A DNA stretch of 64,000 nucleotides from Oscillibacter sp. (GTDB lineage Bacteria > Bacillota > Clostridia > Oscillospirales > Oscillospiraceae), in assembly GCA_020025475.1 (NCBI GenBank), contig JAHHSA010000002.1, forward strand, positions 20,251 through 84,250, read 5' to 3'. Position 1 is the first letter of the stretch; each line of letters starts with the position of its first letter. Made by a program: the position numbers and the translations under genes. Below are positions 17,299-25,749 of this stretch, piece by piece. The notes beneath the pieces are model-generated. The model worked only from the letters and a program-made list of their open reading frames with translations. It had not been told where the DNA came from and ran no database searches.

Positions 17299-18520
17299 AA
17301 AAATCCCTCCAAATAACCTGGGCGGCGTCCTCCGCCCGGCCGTTGTTGTCAATCAAAATATCTCGGAACTGCCGGTACAGCGGTTCCCGCGCTGCCCACA
17401 GAGCCTCCACACCGGAGGCCTGGGACAGAGGGCGTCCCTGTGTGGTCAGCAGCTCCAGCCGACGGTCCAGTTGGTAAATACGGCTGTTCTGCCGCAGAAG
17501 GGCTTCGTTTCGCGGGTCCTTGACAGCACCGCCCCCGGTGAGAATCAACTTACCAGTTTTCTTACCCGCCTCCGCCAACTCCCGGTGTTCCAACGCCCGG
17601 AAAAAGGATTCCCCCTCTGTGGAAAAAATCTCCGGGATGGTGCGTCCGGTGTGGCGCTGTATCTCGTCGTCAATGTCAATAGGCTCCCGGCCGGTGAGGC
17701 CGGCGAGCAGATGGCCTACGGTGGTTTTTCCACAGCCGGGCATACCGATGAGAACAATGTTGGTGGTTTGCTGGCGGAGCTGGCGCAAGATGGCGTCTGC
17801 GGCCCCATTTTGAATGGTTGTGTGGAAAAAATACTCTTCTGCGGCCACGGCCTGCTCCACCAGCATGGGGAGTCCATCGGAACAGGGAATACCCAGCGCT
17901 TTCGCCTGTAGGACCAGCGCCGTCCGCCGGGGATTGTAAATGAGATCCAGTACGCCGGAGCAGCGGGGAAATTGGGTCAAGTCCACAAGTTTCTCCCCGT
18001 TGTGTGGAAACATTCCCACCGGTGTGGTATTCACTATAATGTCTGCATCAGCGTGGCGAAAGAGATTGCCATAGTGGTCCTCACCGGTGCGGGATACCAC
18101 CACGATCTCCCGCGCCCCCAGCTGCCGTGCCATGGCCTGCACCGTCAGGGAGGCACCGCCGCTGCCCAGGATTACTGCTTTTTTTCCACAAAAGTCAATG
18201 CCGGCCCGCTCTGCCATACGGCAGAAGCCAGCGGCGTCGGTATTCCAGGCGTACAGTTTTCCACAGCGACGGACAATGGTGTTGACACTGCCAATGGACA
18301 TGGCTAAGGGGTCTATCTCGTCACACAAGGGCATCACGGCCTGCTTGTAGGGAATGGTGACGTTGATTCCGCCCAGAGTCTCCTGGCGCAAAAAGGCTTC
18401 CAGCTGCTCCGGTTCCCGCTCGTAGAGCCGGTAGTTGGGGCAGCCCAGAGCGGTGTGAATGGGGACGGACCAGCTGTGCCCCAAGGTGCGGCCCAGCAAA
18501 CCATAGATCAGTTCTCCCAT
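17279..18520 (-). CDS. Fused shikimate dehydrogenase / shikimate kinase
   Basis: A 413-residue bifunctional protein for two consecutive steps. Residues 1 to about 250 are AroE (NADPH reduction of dehydroshikimate), with GHSWSVPIH, the catalytic Lys in NVTIPYK, the Asp in WNTDAAG and the GSGGAS nucleotide loop. Residues about 250-413 are AroK (ATP phosphorylation of shikimate), with Walker A GMPGCGKT, DIDDEI, the shikimate-binding Arg in ESFFRALE, LTGGGAV and GRPL. The frame is continuous with no internal start of note. The ATG at 18520 comes one base after the pheA stop. Confidence 0.95.
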   Translation of the reverse strand: MGELIYGLLGRTLGHSWSVPIHTALGCPNYRLYEREPEQLEAFLRQETLGGINVTIPYKQAVMPLCDEIDPLAMSIGSVNTIVRRCGKLYAWNTDAAGFCRMAERAGIDFCGKKAVILGSGGASLTVQAMARQLGAREIVVVSRTGEDHYGNLFRHADADIIVNTTPVGMFPHNGEKLVDLTQFPRCSGVLDLIYNPRRTALVLQAKALGIPCSDGLPMLVEQAVAAEEYFFHTTIQNGAADAILRQLRQQTTNIVLIGMPGCGKTTVGHLLAGLTGREPIDIDDEIQRHTGRTIPEIFSTEGESFFRALEHRELAEAGKKTGKLILTGGGAVKDPRNEALLRQNSRIYQLDRRLELLTTQGRPLSQASGVEALWAAREPLYRQFRDILIDNNGRAEDAAQVIWRDFCEHSGD

Positions 18521-18521
18521 G

Positions 18522-19658
18522 TCACACCTCGCTGTAACTGCCCAGGAAGTGAAAGCTCTGGCAGCTTCGCTCCAACTCCTCCAGCATGGGCAAAACGCCA
18601 GGGGCACGGAGATTGGCTTCCAGCTCCAGAAAGAAGATGAATTCAAAATTCCGGCCTGTCACAGGGCAGGATTCCAGCTTGGTCATATTGATGCCAAGGG
18701 CTGCAAGCTTCGCAAGAATCTCATAGAGGGCACCGGGCTTGTTGTCGCAAGCCAGGATCAGACTGATGCGGTCGGAACCGGCGTAGATTTCCGGGTCCCG
18801 GGTGACGCAAATGAAGCGGGTGTAATTGTTGTCGCTGTCCTGAATGTCCTGGCACAGGCAGTCCAGCCCGTATAGTGCGGTGCAGGGGTGTGAGGAAATG
18901 GCGGCAGCGTGAGAATCGCGGCTCTCCGCTACTCGTTTGGCGGCGACAGCCGTATTTTCACAGGGAACCAGCTGGACATGTTCCAAATTGCCCAGGAATT
19001 TGCTGCACTGCCCCAGTGCCTGTCCGTGAGAATAGATGGTGGTGATGTCCTCCATCCGGGTACCTGGCAGAGCCAGAAGTTCATGGCGAATACACAGGCG
19101 GGTGGAGCGGACAATAAAGAGATGGTGGCTTTGCAGCAGATCGTAAACGGCTCGAACGGAGCCGTTGGAACTGTTTTCAATGGGGAGGATGCCGCACTTG
19201 CAGAGACCGGACTCTACCGCGGAAACTACCGCCTGGAAAGTCTTTACATAGACCAGATTGCCCCGGGGAAGAAGCCGGTCAGCCGCTGTCTGGGAGTTAC
19301 CGCCCTCTGTGCCCTGGCAGGCCACCAGTCCGGTCTGTGGGAATACCTCCCGCTGCTCTGCCAGGGCGGCGGTGACAAGATCGTGAACGTGGGTGGGGGC
19401 GGAGATCAGCTCCGCCTGCCGTGCCCGAGACAGCTCGAACAGGGTGGAGAAGAGGCGGTGGGCATAGCGCTCCTTGCCGCCTGCTTTGGTACCCACGTCG
19501 GCCAGGATCTCCCGCTCCCGCTGCCGATTCAGCAGAGGCAGGTGGTGGGCGCTTTTATAGGCGGCGACCTCTTCGGAGAGGTCCATGCGTCGGAGAAACA
19601 GCTCCAGCATCTGGTCATCTACTTCATCAATGTGCTTGCGAATTTCAGAAAGTTCCAT
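18522..19658 (-). CDS. pheA: Bifunctional chorismate mutase / prephenate dehydratase
   Basis: Makes phenylpyruvate from chorismate through prephenate. The 378 residues hold an AroQ-class chorismate mutase (about 1-90: IRKHIDEVDDQMLELFLRRM), a prephenate dehydratase (about 105-285, with the catalytic Thr in NYTRF) and an ACT domain (about 295-370: GALYEIL and LESCPV). The ACT domain normally senses Phe for feedback inhibition. The usual ESRP is ESCP here. It overlaps the aroC end by 14 bases and leads directly into aroEK. Confidence 0.95.
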   Translation of the reverse strand: MELSEIRKHIDEVDDQMLELFLRRMDLSEEVAAYKSAHHLPLLNRQREREILADVGTKAGGKERYAHRLFSTLFELSRARQAELISAPTHVHDLVTAALAEQREVFPQTGLVACQGTEGGNSQTAADRLLPRGNLVYVKTFQAVVSAVESGLCKCGILPIENSSNGSVRAVYDLLQSHHLFIVRSTRLCIRHELLALPGTRMEDITTIYSHGQALGQCSKFLGNLEHVQLVPCENTAVAAKRVAESRDSHAAAISSHPCTALYGLDCLCQDIQDSDNNYTRFICVTRDPEIYAGSDRISLILACDNKPGALYEILAKLAALGINMTKLESCPVTGRNFEFIFFLELEANLRAPGVLPMLEELERSCQSFHFLGSYSEV

Positions 19659-20736
19659 GGTTTCCCTCCAATAAAACGTCCAGTAAAACAGAGGCGGTTA
19701 CGGCCTCCACCACCGGCACGGCCCGGGGGGCGATGCAGGGGTCATGGCGTCCACGGACTTCCAACTGAACGGGGGTGCTGGAGCTCAGGTCCACCGTCTG
19801 CTGACACCGGGCAATGGACGGCGTTGGCTTTATTGCCACCCGAAGCACCAAGGGCATCCCGGTGGTAATGCCGCCCAAAATGCCGCCAGCGTGATTACTT
19901 GCTGTAGAAATTTGACGGTTTATTACAGAAAACGGGTCATTGTGTTGGGACCCGCGCATGGAGGCAGCAGCAAATCCTGCGCCGAACTCCACCCCCTTGA
20001 CGGCTGGAATGCCGAAGAGGGCAGAGGAGAGTCGATTTTCCATGCCGTCAAACATGGGGTCACCCAGACCGGCGGGCAGGCCGATGGCGGCGCACTCAAT
20101 GATACCGCCTACGGAGTCTCCATCTGCTCTGACCTGGCGAATGGCTGCCTGCATGGCCTGCCCGGCGTCGTCACTGAGCACCGGGAAAGGTTTGCGGGCC
20201 GTTTCCTCAAAAAGGGCGGCGGTGGGCAGCAGGGGAAAGGATGTGTCGGGAATTCCCGCTGCAGCAGCCAGATGGGCTCCAACAAAGATTCCGCGGCGGG
20301 CCAGGATTTGTTTGGCAATGCCGCCAGCGATGCAGAGGGGAGCAGTGAGTCGTCCGGAGAAGTGACCACCGCCCCGCATATCGGCGTGGCCATTCCATTT
20401 GATGTGGGCGGTGAAGTCGGCGTGGCCCGGACGGGGGGTCCGATCCAGACCGGTATAGTCTCCGGAGTGCTGATCCTGATTCCGGATGACAGCGCACAAA
20501 GGAGCCCCGCAGGTGATGCCGTCTTCCAGACCTGAGAGAAATTCGGGCCTGTCAGTTTCCCGGCGGGCAGTGGTCAGGGGGCCCTGACCGGGTCTGCGGC
20601 GGTCGAGAAAGGCTTGCAGCTCTTCCAGGTTAATGGGCTCCCCGGCGGGCAGACCATCCATCGTCACGCCGATGGCTTTACCGTGAGACTGGCCGAAGAC
20701 GGAGATGAGAAGCCGTTTTCCAAATTCAGAGGACAT
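19645..20736 (-). CDS. aroC: Chorismate synthase
   Basis: Final common step (EPSP to chorismate), needing reduced FMN. The 363 residues show the family signatures FGQSHGKAIGVTMDG near the N-terminus, RRPGQGPLTTARRETD, the central GGGHFSGRLTAP and the C-terminal RGRHDPCIAPRAVP. Start ATG 20736 has GGGAGGG upstream; the longer open frame is aroA shadow. It overlaps the aroA end by 11 bases and the pheA start by 14. Confidence 0.97.
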   Translation of the reverse strand: MSSEFGKRLLISVFGQSHGKAIGVTMDGLPAGEPINLEELQAFLDRRRPGQGPLTTARRETDRPEFLSGLEDGITCGAPLCAVIRNQDQHSGDYTGLDRTPRPGHADFTAHIKWNGHADMRGGGHFSGRLTAPLCIAGGIAKQILARRGIFVGAHLAAAAGIPDTSFPLLPTAALFEETARKPFPVLSDDAGQAMQAAIRQVRADGDSVGGIIECAAIGLPAGLGDPMFDGMENRLSSALFGIPAVKGVEFGAGFAAASMRGSQHNDPFSVINRQISTASNHAGGILGGITTGMPLVLRVAIKPTPSIARCQQTVDLSSSTPVQLEVRGRHDPCIAPRAVPVVEAVTASVLLDVLLEGNHGTF

Positions 20737-21892
20737 GAAGCATCCCTCCCAGACGTTGAAATTCTTCAAAAAAGGCGGGGTAGGACTTTTGAATGGCCTG
20801 GGCACCCAAAATGGTGACCGGGCCTGAGCAGGCAGTGGCGGCAATGGCGGCTGCCATGACAATTCGGTGATCGTTGGCACCGTCCACAATGCCGCCGGAG
20901 AGCTGGGGTACTCCGTGGAATATCAGGGCGTCAGGCAGGACTTCCGCCCGACCGCCCAGGGCGTTGACCATGGCGGCGGTGGTGGACAGGCGGTCGCTCT
21001 CCTTGAGCCGGAGCCGGGCCACATTGAAAAACCGGGTAGTGCCGTTGCGGGTCGCGGCCATCACCGCCAGGGGTGGGACCAGATCGGGGCAGTCGGAGAG
21101 GTTCAGGTTCAGCTCGCCGCTCTGGGCCAGTTGGCTGCACAGGGACACAACGGCCTTGTCCCCCTGGGCGGAGTCGAAGCGCAGTCCCTCAATGGAGAGG
21201 GCACTGTCCAGAAAGTTGGCGGCGTACCAGAAGGCTGCCTGTGACCAGTCACTCTCCACGGTAACCTTGGCGGGAATGTATTGCTGGTTTCCTGCCACGA
21301 ACAGACTGGTTCCGTCTGGGGACCACTCTGCCTGAATATGGAACGCCCGCAGCACCGAGAGCGTCATCTCCACATAGTCCCGGCTCTCCAGAGGAGTGGT
21401 GAGGTGAATTTCACTGTCGTCCCACAGGAGGGGCAGAGCAAAAAGCAGACCGGAGACAAATTGGCTGGACACGTCGCCAGGCAAAACGTATTTTCCGGGG
21501 GAGAGACTCCCGGTGACGGTGAGCAGATGGTCTTGCCGATGCATCCACACACCCTGTTCCTGAAAAATGGTCATATAAGGCCCCAGAGGACGGTCCAGCA
21601 GACGGCCCCGGCCGGTAAAAGAGACGCTGCCCCGCAGTACCAGTGCCAGGGGCAGGAGGAAACGGAGCGTGGAGCCGGATTCCCCACAGTCCAGCAGCGG
21701 GGTGTCCACCGGGGAGAACAGGGCTTCCAGGCACCGTCGGGTAGCTGTAATGTCCTGAGAGTCCGCCAGACGGTGGATGCAGCTTGCCTCTCCGGCCAGG
21801 GCACTGGCAATCAGGAGACGGTGGGACTGGGATTTGCTCTCCGGCGGCGTAACGGTGCCGCTGAGGGGGGCAGGGGTAATTTGAATATCCAC
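20726..21892 (-). CDS. aroA: 3-phosphoshikimate 1-carboxyvinyltransferase (EPSP synthase)
   Basis: Transfers enolpyruvyl from PEP to shikimate-3-phosphate. In 388 residues it has the N-terminal ESKSQSHR (substrate Lys/Ser), GESGSTLRFLLPLAL, SSQFVSGLL and the C-terminal KESDRL and NDHRIVMA motifs. A GTG at 21892 is the best start: TTGGAGG lies 6 bases upstream and it abuts the aroB stop. ESKSQSHR then falls at residue 18-25, a little shorter than in E. coli. Overlaps aroC by 11 bases. Confidence 0.96.
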   Translation of the reverse strand: MDIQITPAPLSGTVTPPESKSQSHRLLIASALAGEASCIHRLADSQDITATRRCLEALFSPVDTPLLDCGESGSTLRFLLPLALVLRGSVSFTGRGRLLDRPLGPYMTIFQEQGVWMHRQDHLLTVTGSLSPGKYVLPGDVSSQFVSGLLFALPLLWDDSEIHLTTPLESRDYVEMTLSVLRAFHIQAEWSPDGTSLFVAGNQQYIPAKVTVESDWSQAAFWYAANFLDSALSIEGLRFDSAQGDKAVVSLCSQLAQSGELNLNLSDCPDLVPPLAVMAATRNGTTRFFNVARLRLKESDRLSTTAAMVNALGGRAEVLPDALIFHGVPQLSGGIVDGANDHRIVMAAAIAATACSGPVTILGAQAIQKSYPAFFEEFQRLGGMLHVL

Positions 21893-21893
21893 G

Positions 21894-22961
21894 CTAAGCC
21901 TCCAATCCTGCGGCAATTACGGCTGCCAGCCGGGAAACCGGAATGGTTTTCTGAATGCACTGGCCGATCCCACGGGGGATAACCAAAGTAATGGTATCTC
22001 CTGCCCGCTTCTTATCCGAAAGGGCGGCCTCTGCCAGATCTTCAGCAGAAAAATCCGTAGTGGTAGGCAGTCGATGGCGGGTCAGACAGGCACAGATCCT
22101 CTGGGCCGCCGCTTCCTCCGTCCAGCCGAGCCGCTGGCCGCTGCGGGCGATGATAGCCAGACCCGCCGCCACGGCATGCCCATGGGGAATGGAAAAGCTG
22201 CTGCACAGCTCAACGGCGTGACCCACGGTGTGTCCCAGGTTCAGCAGGCGGCGTTCGCCCTGCTCCTTCTCGTCCCGCTCCACCACACCGGCCTTGTAGG
22301 CAACGCACTGGGCAATGACACTGGCGGGATCTGATTCCAGATGCCCCTGTTCCAGGTCAGAAAACAGGGCTTCCCCGGTGAGCACGCCCGTTTTCACAGC
22401 CTCAGATGCACCGTCCGCAAGCCAGAGAGGGGGGAGCGTATGGAGACAGTCGGTGTCGCAGAGGACGGCGGCGGGCTGCAAAAAGGCACCCACCAGATTT
22501 TTGCCCACAGAGAGGTCAATGGCGGTTTTGCCCCCCACAGAGGAATCCACGGCGGAGAGCAGGGTGGTGGGCAGCTGAACATATCGGATGCCCCTGAGGT
22601 AGACGGCAGCGGCACAGCCGGCCATATCGCCACAAACGCCGCCGCCCAGGGCCACAATGCAGTCGCTGCGGGTCAGGTGATTTTCCCCCAGGAATTCCAG
22701 AATGTTTGACAGGGTGCCGAGGTGCTTGTGGGACTCCCCTGCGGAAAAGATGTAGGAGACCACAGAGAAGCCAGCGTCACGAAGGCTCTGCTCCACCGGT
22801 TTCAGGAAGAGGGGAGCCACAGTGCTGTCGGTGATGACGGCCAGGCGGCAGTCCCCCAGCAGGGGACGCAGGATCTGTCCGCAGACAGAGTGCAGTCCGC
22901 TGCCAAGAAGGACGTCATAGGACGGACTGGTGCGGACGGAAATGGTTTGAATGCCGGTCAT
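21894..22961 (-). CDS. aroB: 3-dehydroquinate synthase
   Basis: Second shikimate step (DAHP to 3-dehydroquinate), using NAD and zinc. Over 355 residues it has GGGVCGDMAGCAAA, the PTTLLSAVDSSVGGKTAID block, NLVGAFLQP, and the zinc ligands in the region of LNLGHTVGHAVE and IPHGHAVAAG. ATG 22961 has AAAGGAG seven bases upstream; the frame is open nine codons further, with no ribosome site. It follows tyrA by 23 bases and ends one base before aroA. Confidence 0.96.
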   Translation of the reverse strand: MTGIQTISVRTSPSYDVLLGSGLHSVCGQILRPLLGDCRLAVITDSTVAPLFLKPVEQSLRDAGFSVVSYIFSAGESHKHLGTLSNILEFLGENHLTRSDCIVALGGGVCGDMAGCAAAVYLRGIRYVQLPTTLLSAVDSSVGGKTAIDLSVGKNLVGAFLQPAAVLCDTDCLHTLPPLWLADGASEAVKTGVLTGEALFSDLEQGHLESDPASVIAQCVAYKAGVVERDEKEQGERRLLNLGHTVGHAVELCSSFSIPHGHAVAAGLAIIARSGQRLGWTEEAAAQRICACLTRHRLPTTTDFSAEDLAEAALSDKKRAGDTITLVIPRGIGQCIQKTIPVSRLAAVIAAGLEA

Positions 22962-22984
22962 GGAGAGCTCCTTTCGTGATCGTG

Positions 22985-23821
22985 TCAATTACCGCCTGCG
23001 GAGGCTTTTTTCTCCCGACCTTCCTTCAGAAGGTGGTGGAGCAGAGCGGCATCCCGGGTTTCCAGGGCGGTCAGGTAGTCGTTCAAATGGTCAATCAATA
23101 TTTTCAGTTCCACGGTGAGGTAGTCAGCATCATCGAGAAACAGCTCTGTCCACATATCTTCGTTCAGCCGGGCAACCCGGGTCATATCCCGGAAGCTGCC
23201 GGCGGAGAAGCCGCGGCGGCGCTGTGCCTCCGGGGACTTGATGTAGGCGCTGGACGCAATGTGGGCCAGCTGAGAGGTGTAGGCGATGATGCGGTCGTGC
23301 TCCTCCGGAGTGGAGAAGGTGAGAGACGCAAAACCAATGTCCAGAAAAAAGGACTTCAAGGTCTCCAACAGGGGCATGTCGGTCCCGCCTTCCGGGGTCA
23401 GGATCATAGAGGCACCGTCATAGAGGTCGGCGGTGGCGGCGGTAAACCCGCCCCGCTCCCGTCCGGCCATGGGGTGGCCGCCGATATAAGAAAATCCATA
23501 CTGTGCCGCAATGGGGGAAATCTGTTCCGCGACCACCCGTTTGACGCCGCAGAGGTCCACCACAATGGCGGATTTGGCAATGGAAGCGGCGTGGGAACGG
23601 ACCCATTCCACGGCGGCACCGGGGCAGAGGGCGACCAGAATCAGATTGCACTGGGGAAGAAGTTCATCGGTAAGGGAAGCGTCCATAGCGCCACACATAC
23701 GAGCCAGCAGCAACGTCTCCTGGTCCAGGTCAGCACCCCAGACGGTGTGCGCAGTGCGGGTCTTGATGCTCTTGGCCATGGACCCGCCGATGAGGCCCAG
23801 GCCGATGATGCCGATATTCAT
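22985..23821 (-). CDS. tyrA: Prephenate dehydrogenase
   Basis: Oxidative decarboxylation of prephenate to 4-hydroxyphenylpyruvate for tyrosine. The 278-residue protein has an N-terminal Rossmann loop GIIGLGLIGGSM, HPMAGRERGGF and the helical C-terminal dimer domain (SSAYIKSPEAQRR, FRDMTRVA). No ACT domain is attached, so feedback control, if any, differs from long TyrA forms. It starts 3 bases after the aroF stop. Confidence 0.95.
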   Translation of the reverse strand: MNIGIIGLGLIGGSMAKSIKTRTAHTVWGADLDQETLLLARMCGAMDASLTDELLPQCNLILVALCPGAAVEWVRSHAASIAKSAIVVDLCGVKRVVAEQISPIAAQYGFSYIGGHPMAGRERGGFTAATADLYDGASMILTPEGGTDMPLLETLKSFFLDIGFASLTFSTPEEHDRIIAYTSQLAHIASSAYIKSPEAQRRRGFSAGSFRDMTRVARLNEDMWTELFLDDADYLTVELKILIDHLNDYLTALETRDAALLHHLLKEGREKKASAGGN

Positions 23822-23824
23822 GAC

Positions 23825-24838
23825 TCAATCCTCCAGTGTGGACATCAAATCGTGAAGCTTCAGCAGCTGTTTGGCCAGGCTGTCGAAGGCCTCGGGCCGC
23901 AGGGACTGGGGACCGTCGCACAGGGCATGGGCGGGGTCGTTGTGAACCTCGATCAGCAGACCATCACAGCCGGAAGCCACGGCGCCCTTAGACATGGGCT
24001 CCACCAGCCAGCTCTTGCCGGTGGCGTGACTGGGGTCCACAATGATAGGCAGGTGAGTCAGCTTCCGCAAAACGGGAATTGCGGCCAGGTCCAGAGTGTT
24101 GCGGGTGTAATTTTCAAAGGTACGGACACCCCGCTCACAGAGAATCACGTTGGGGTTTCCACCGGCCATGACGTACTCAGCGCTCATAAGCCACTCCTCA
24201 TAGGTAGCGGACATCCCCCGCTTAATCATAACGGGCTTATCCTGGCGGCCCACCGCTTTGAGCAGATCAAAGTTCTGCATATTCCGTGCGCCAATCTGGA
24301 TGACATCCACGTCCTTGAAGAGGGACAGCTGGCTCAGGTCCATCAGCTCTGTGACGATGGGAAGGCCCGTCTCCTGCTTGGCGACCTTTAGGAATTCAAG
24401 ACCCTGGGCACCCAGCCCCTGAAAGGAGTAGGGAGAGGTGCGAGGCTTGAAGGCGCCGCCTCGCAGCATGGTGGCTCCACTCTTCTTCACGGCCTTAGCA
24501 ATAGCCACCACCTGGTCCTCACTCTCCACAGAGCAAGGACCGGCCATGATGGTGAGATTGCCGCCGCCAATCTGGGTATTGCCCACCTGGATCACGGTGT
24601 CATTGGGGTGGAACTTCCGGTTGGCGTTTTTATAGGGCTCCTGGACTCGCTTGACGGATTCCACGATGTCCAGGGCGGAGATGAGGTCTGTGTCTATCTG
24701 GGATGTATCACCCACCAGACCCAGAATCATGTTGTGATCGCCGATGCTGGTGTGGATGATCATGCCCTTTTCCTGTAGCCAGGTGATGAGGCTTTCCAGC
24801 TGTGCCCGGTCCGGATTATGCTTTAAAACAACAATCAT
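23825..24838 (-). CDS. aroF: DAHP synthase (type I-beta, with N-terminal regulatory domain)
   Basis: First step: PEP plus erythrose-4-phosphate to DAHP. The 337 residues split into an N-terminal ferredoxin-like domain (about 1-70), which in the Thermotoga-type enzyme binds Tyr/Phe for inhibition, and a TIM barrel from about 85. Barrel landmarks are MAGPCSVES, RGGAFKPRTSPYSFQGLG, the KRGMSAT loop, and DPSHATG near the metal site. AGGAGG precedes the ATG. It is the first structural gene after the leader-peptide attenuator, so both enzyme inhibition and attenuation may respond to Phe/Tyr. Confidence 0.96.
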   Translation of the reverse strand: MIVVLKHNPDRAQLESLITWLQEKGMIIHTSIGDHNMILGLVGDTSQIDTDLISALDIVESVKRVQEPYKNANRKFHPNDTVIQVGNTQIGGGNLTIMAGPCSVESEDQVVAIAKAVKKSGATMLRGGAFKPRTSPYSFQGLGAQGLEFLKVAKQETGLPIVTELMDLSQLSLFKDVDVIQIGARNMQNFDLLKAVGRQDKPVMIKRGMSATYEEWLMSAEYVMAGGNPNVILCERGVRTFENYTRNTLDLAAIPVLRKLTHLPIIVDPSHATGKSWLVEPMSKGAVASGCDGLLIEVHNDPAHALCDGPQSLRPEAFDSLAKQLLKLHDLMSTLED

Positions 24839-24871
24839 GCTGCATTCCTCCTAATACAATACATGAAAATG

Positions 24872-24899
24872 AAAAAACCGCAGCCTGGTTTGGCTGCGG
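24872..24899 (-). terminator. Attenuator terminator of the aro operon
   Basis: An 8-bp stem (ccgcagcc 24899-24892, ggctgcgg 24885-24878) is followed by TTTTTT (24877-24872), 34 bases before aroF. Its 5' arm overlaps cagccaaacc (24896-24887), which is the exact 10-base complement of ggtttggctg (24963-24954) inside the leader ORF, so an antiterminator and the terminator exclude each other. Confidence 0.88.
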
Positions 24900-24936
24900 G
24901 TAAACATGCAATGGGTGGGATGAATGGCTCCCGACC

Positions 24937-25035
24937 TTACGCATACGTGTAATCAGCCAAACCGAAATAAGCCTTACCAAAAAAATAGGTAAAGCTAAAG
25001 TAACGGTATGCAATTACACGAGCAATGTTGGCCAT
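24937..25035 (-). CDS. Phe/Tyr-rich attenuation leader peptide of the aro operon
   Basis: A 32-residue ORF starting MANIARVIA, with the core YRYFSFTYFFGKAYF at residues 10-24 and DYTYA at the end. Eleven of 32 residues are Phe or Tyr and none is Trp. The ATG at 25035 has AAAGAGG about 7 bases upstream. An RNA hairpin can form within it (24996-24988 with 24978-24970). Codons 25-28 supply the antiterminator strand. A ribosome waiting at the aromatic codons would leave this strand free, and one that reaches the stop would cover it. This is classical ribosome-mediated attenuation by Phe/Tyr supply. Confidence 0.88.
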   Translation of the reverse strand: MANIARVIAYRYFSFTYFFGKAYFGLADYTYA

Positions 25036-25064
25036 GTTGGAACCTCTTTCGCTTTGTTACGCTC

Positions 25065-25093
25065 AGAATAGCACGGTAGAGCAGAAAAAGAAA
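25065..25093 (-). promoter_or_regulatory. Tentative promoter of the aro operon
   Basis: An extended -10 (TGCTATTCT, hexamer 25070-25065) lies 30 bases before the leader-peptide start. The -35 (TTTCTT, 25093-25088) is poor. Confidence 0.35.
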
Positions 25094-25107
25094 CCGTGAT
25101 TTTTACC

Positions 25108-25144
25108 AAAAAAAGAAACGGCTCATGGAGTAACCTGAGCCGTT
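25108..25144 (-). terminator. Terminator of the phospholipase-like gene
   Basis: A 10-bp stem (aaacggctca / tgagccgttt) with a 9-base loop is followed on the minus strand by CTTTTTTT. It separates this gene from the aro operon downstream. Confidence 0.85.
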
Positions 25145-25701
25145 TTGTAAAAAATGTTCCAGTTTGGACGGCAGCCCGCCATCAGCAGAGCAACGGCTTC
25201 CAGAATATACTGCACATCCATTTTCTGATCAGCAGCGGACTGCATATAGAAATCATGCAGTTCTTTCAGGGCGTCAGCCACGTCAGCCCGGAAGGCCTTG
25301 CGCCGCAGCGACCGGTTTTCCAGGTATTCTGCCAGATAGGCCCGCAGATCAGTCTCATACTGGTGATGGGCCAGCATGGTGTCGGTATAGTGGGTGTTGT
25401 GGGGAAAGGTAAAGGCGTCAGCCAGGTAGTGGGTCATCTTGCCCAGTGTGTAGTAGTGCCAGATATTCCACTTCTTTCGGCTCTGAAGTTTGCGCACTTT
25501 CCGCTCAATAAACTGCTGAGAATTAGAGTAGTTATGTCCGCCGAACCGGGTGGCCCGAATGGAACCCTTCAGATAGGAGAAGGGATTACAGTCCGGCTCA
25601 AAGGAGCCGAACAGGTATGCCAGTTCGTAACGCTTATTCCCGAAACCTTTCTCTGCCTTGAGGAACTTGGTGGCCAAGAGCTTATGGCTTCTTTTTTGCA
25701 T
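25123..25701 (-). CDS. Zinc-dependent phospholipase C family protein
   Basis: A 192-residue protein resembling the zinc-dependent phospholipase C / S1-P1 nuclease-like family common in Clostridia. A likely metal cluster is seen in WHYYTLGKMTHYLADAFTFPHN (about 91-112) and the HHQYE that follows. There is no obvious signal peptide, so it may be cytoplasmic, and lipase activity is only a family-level guess. ATG 25701 is chosen because GGAGGGG lies upstream. It is a single gene with its own terminator. Confidence 0.75.
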   Translation of the reverse strand: MQKRSHKLLATKFLKAEKGFGNKRYELAYLFGSFEPDCNPFSYLKGSIRATRFGGHNYSNSQQFIERKVRKLQSRKKWNIWHYYTLGKMTHYLADAFTFPHNTHYTDTMLAHHQYETDLRAYLAEYLENRSLRRKAFRADVADALKELHDFYMQSAADQKMDVQYILEAVALLMAGCRPNWNIFYKTAQVTP

Positions 25702-25749
25702 CGGTGGGCCCCTCCATTTATCTGAAATTGAAATCTTGTCGTGCATCAA

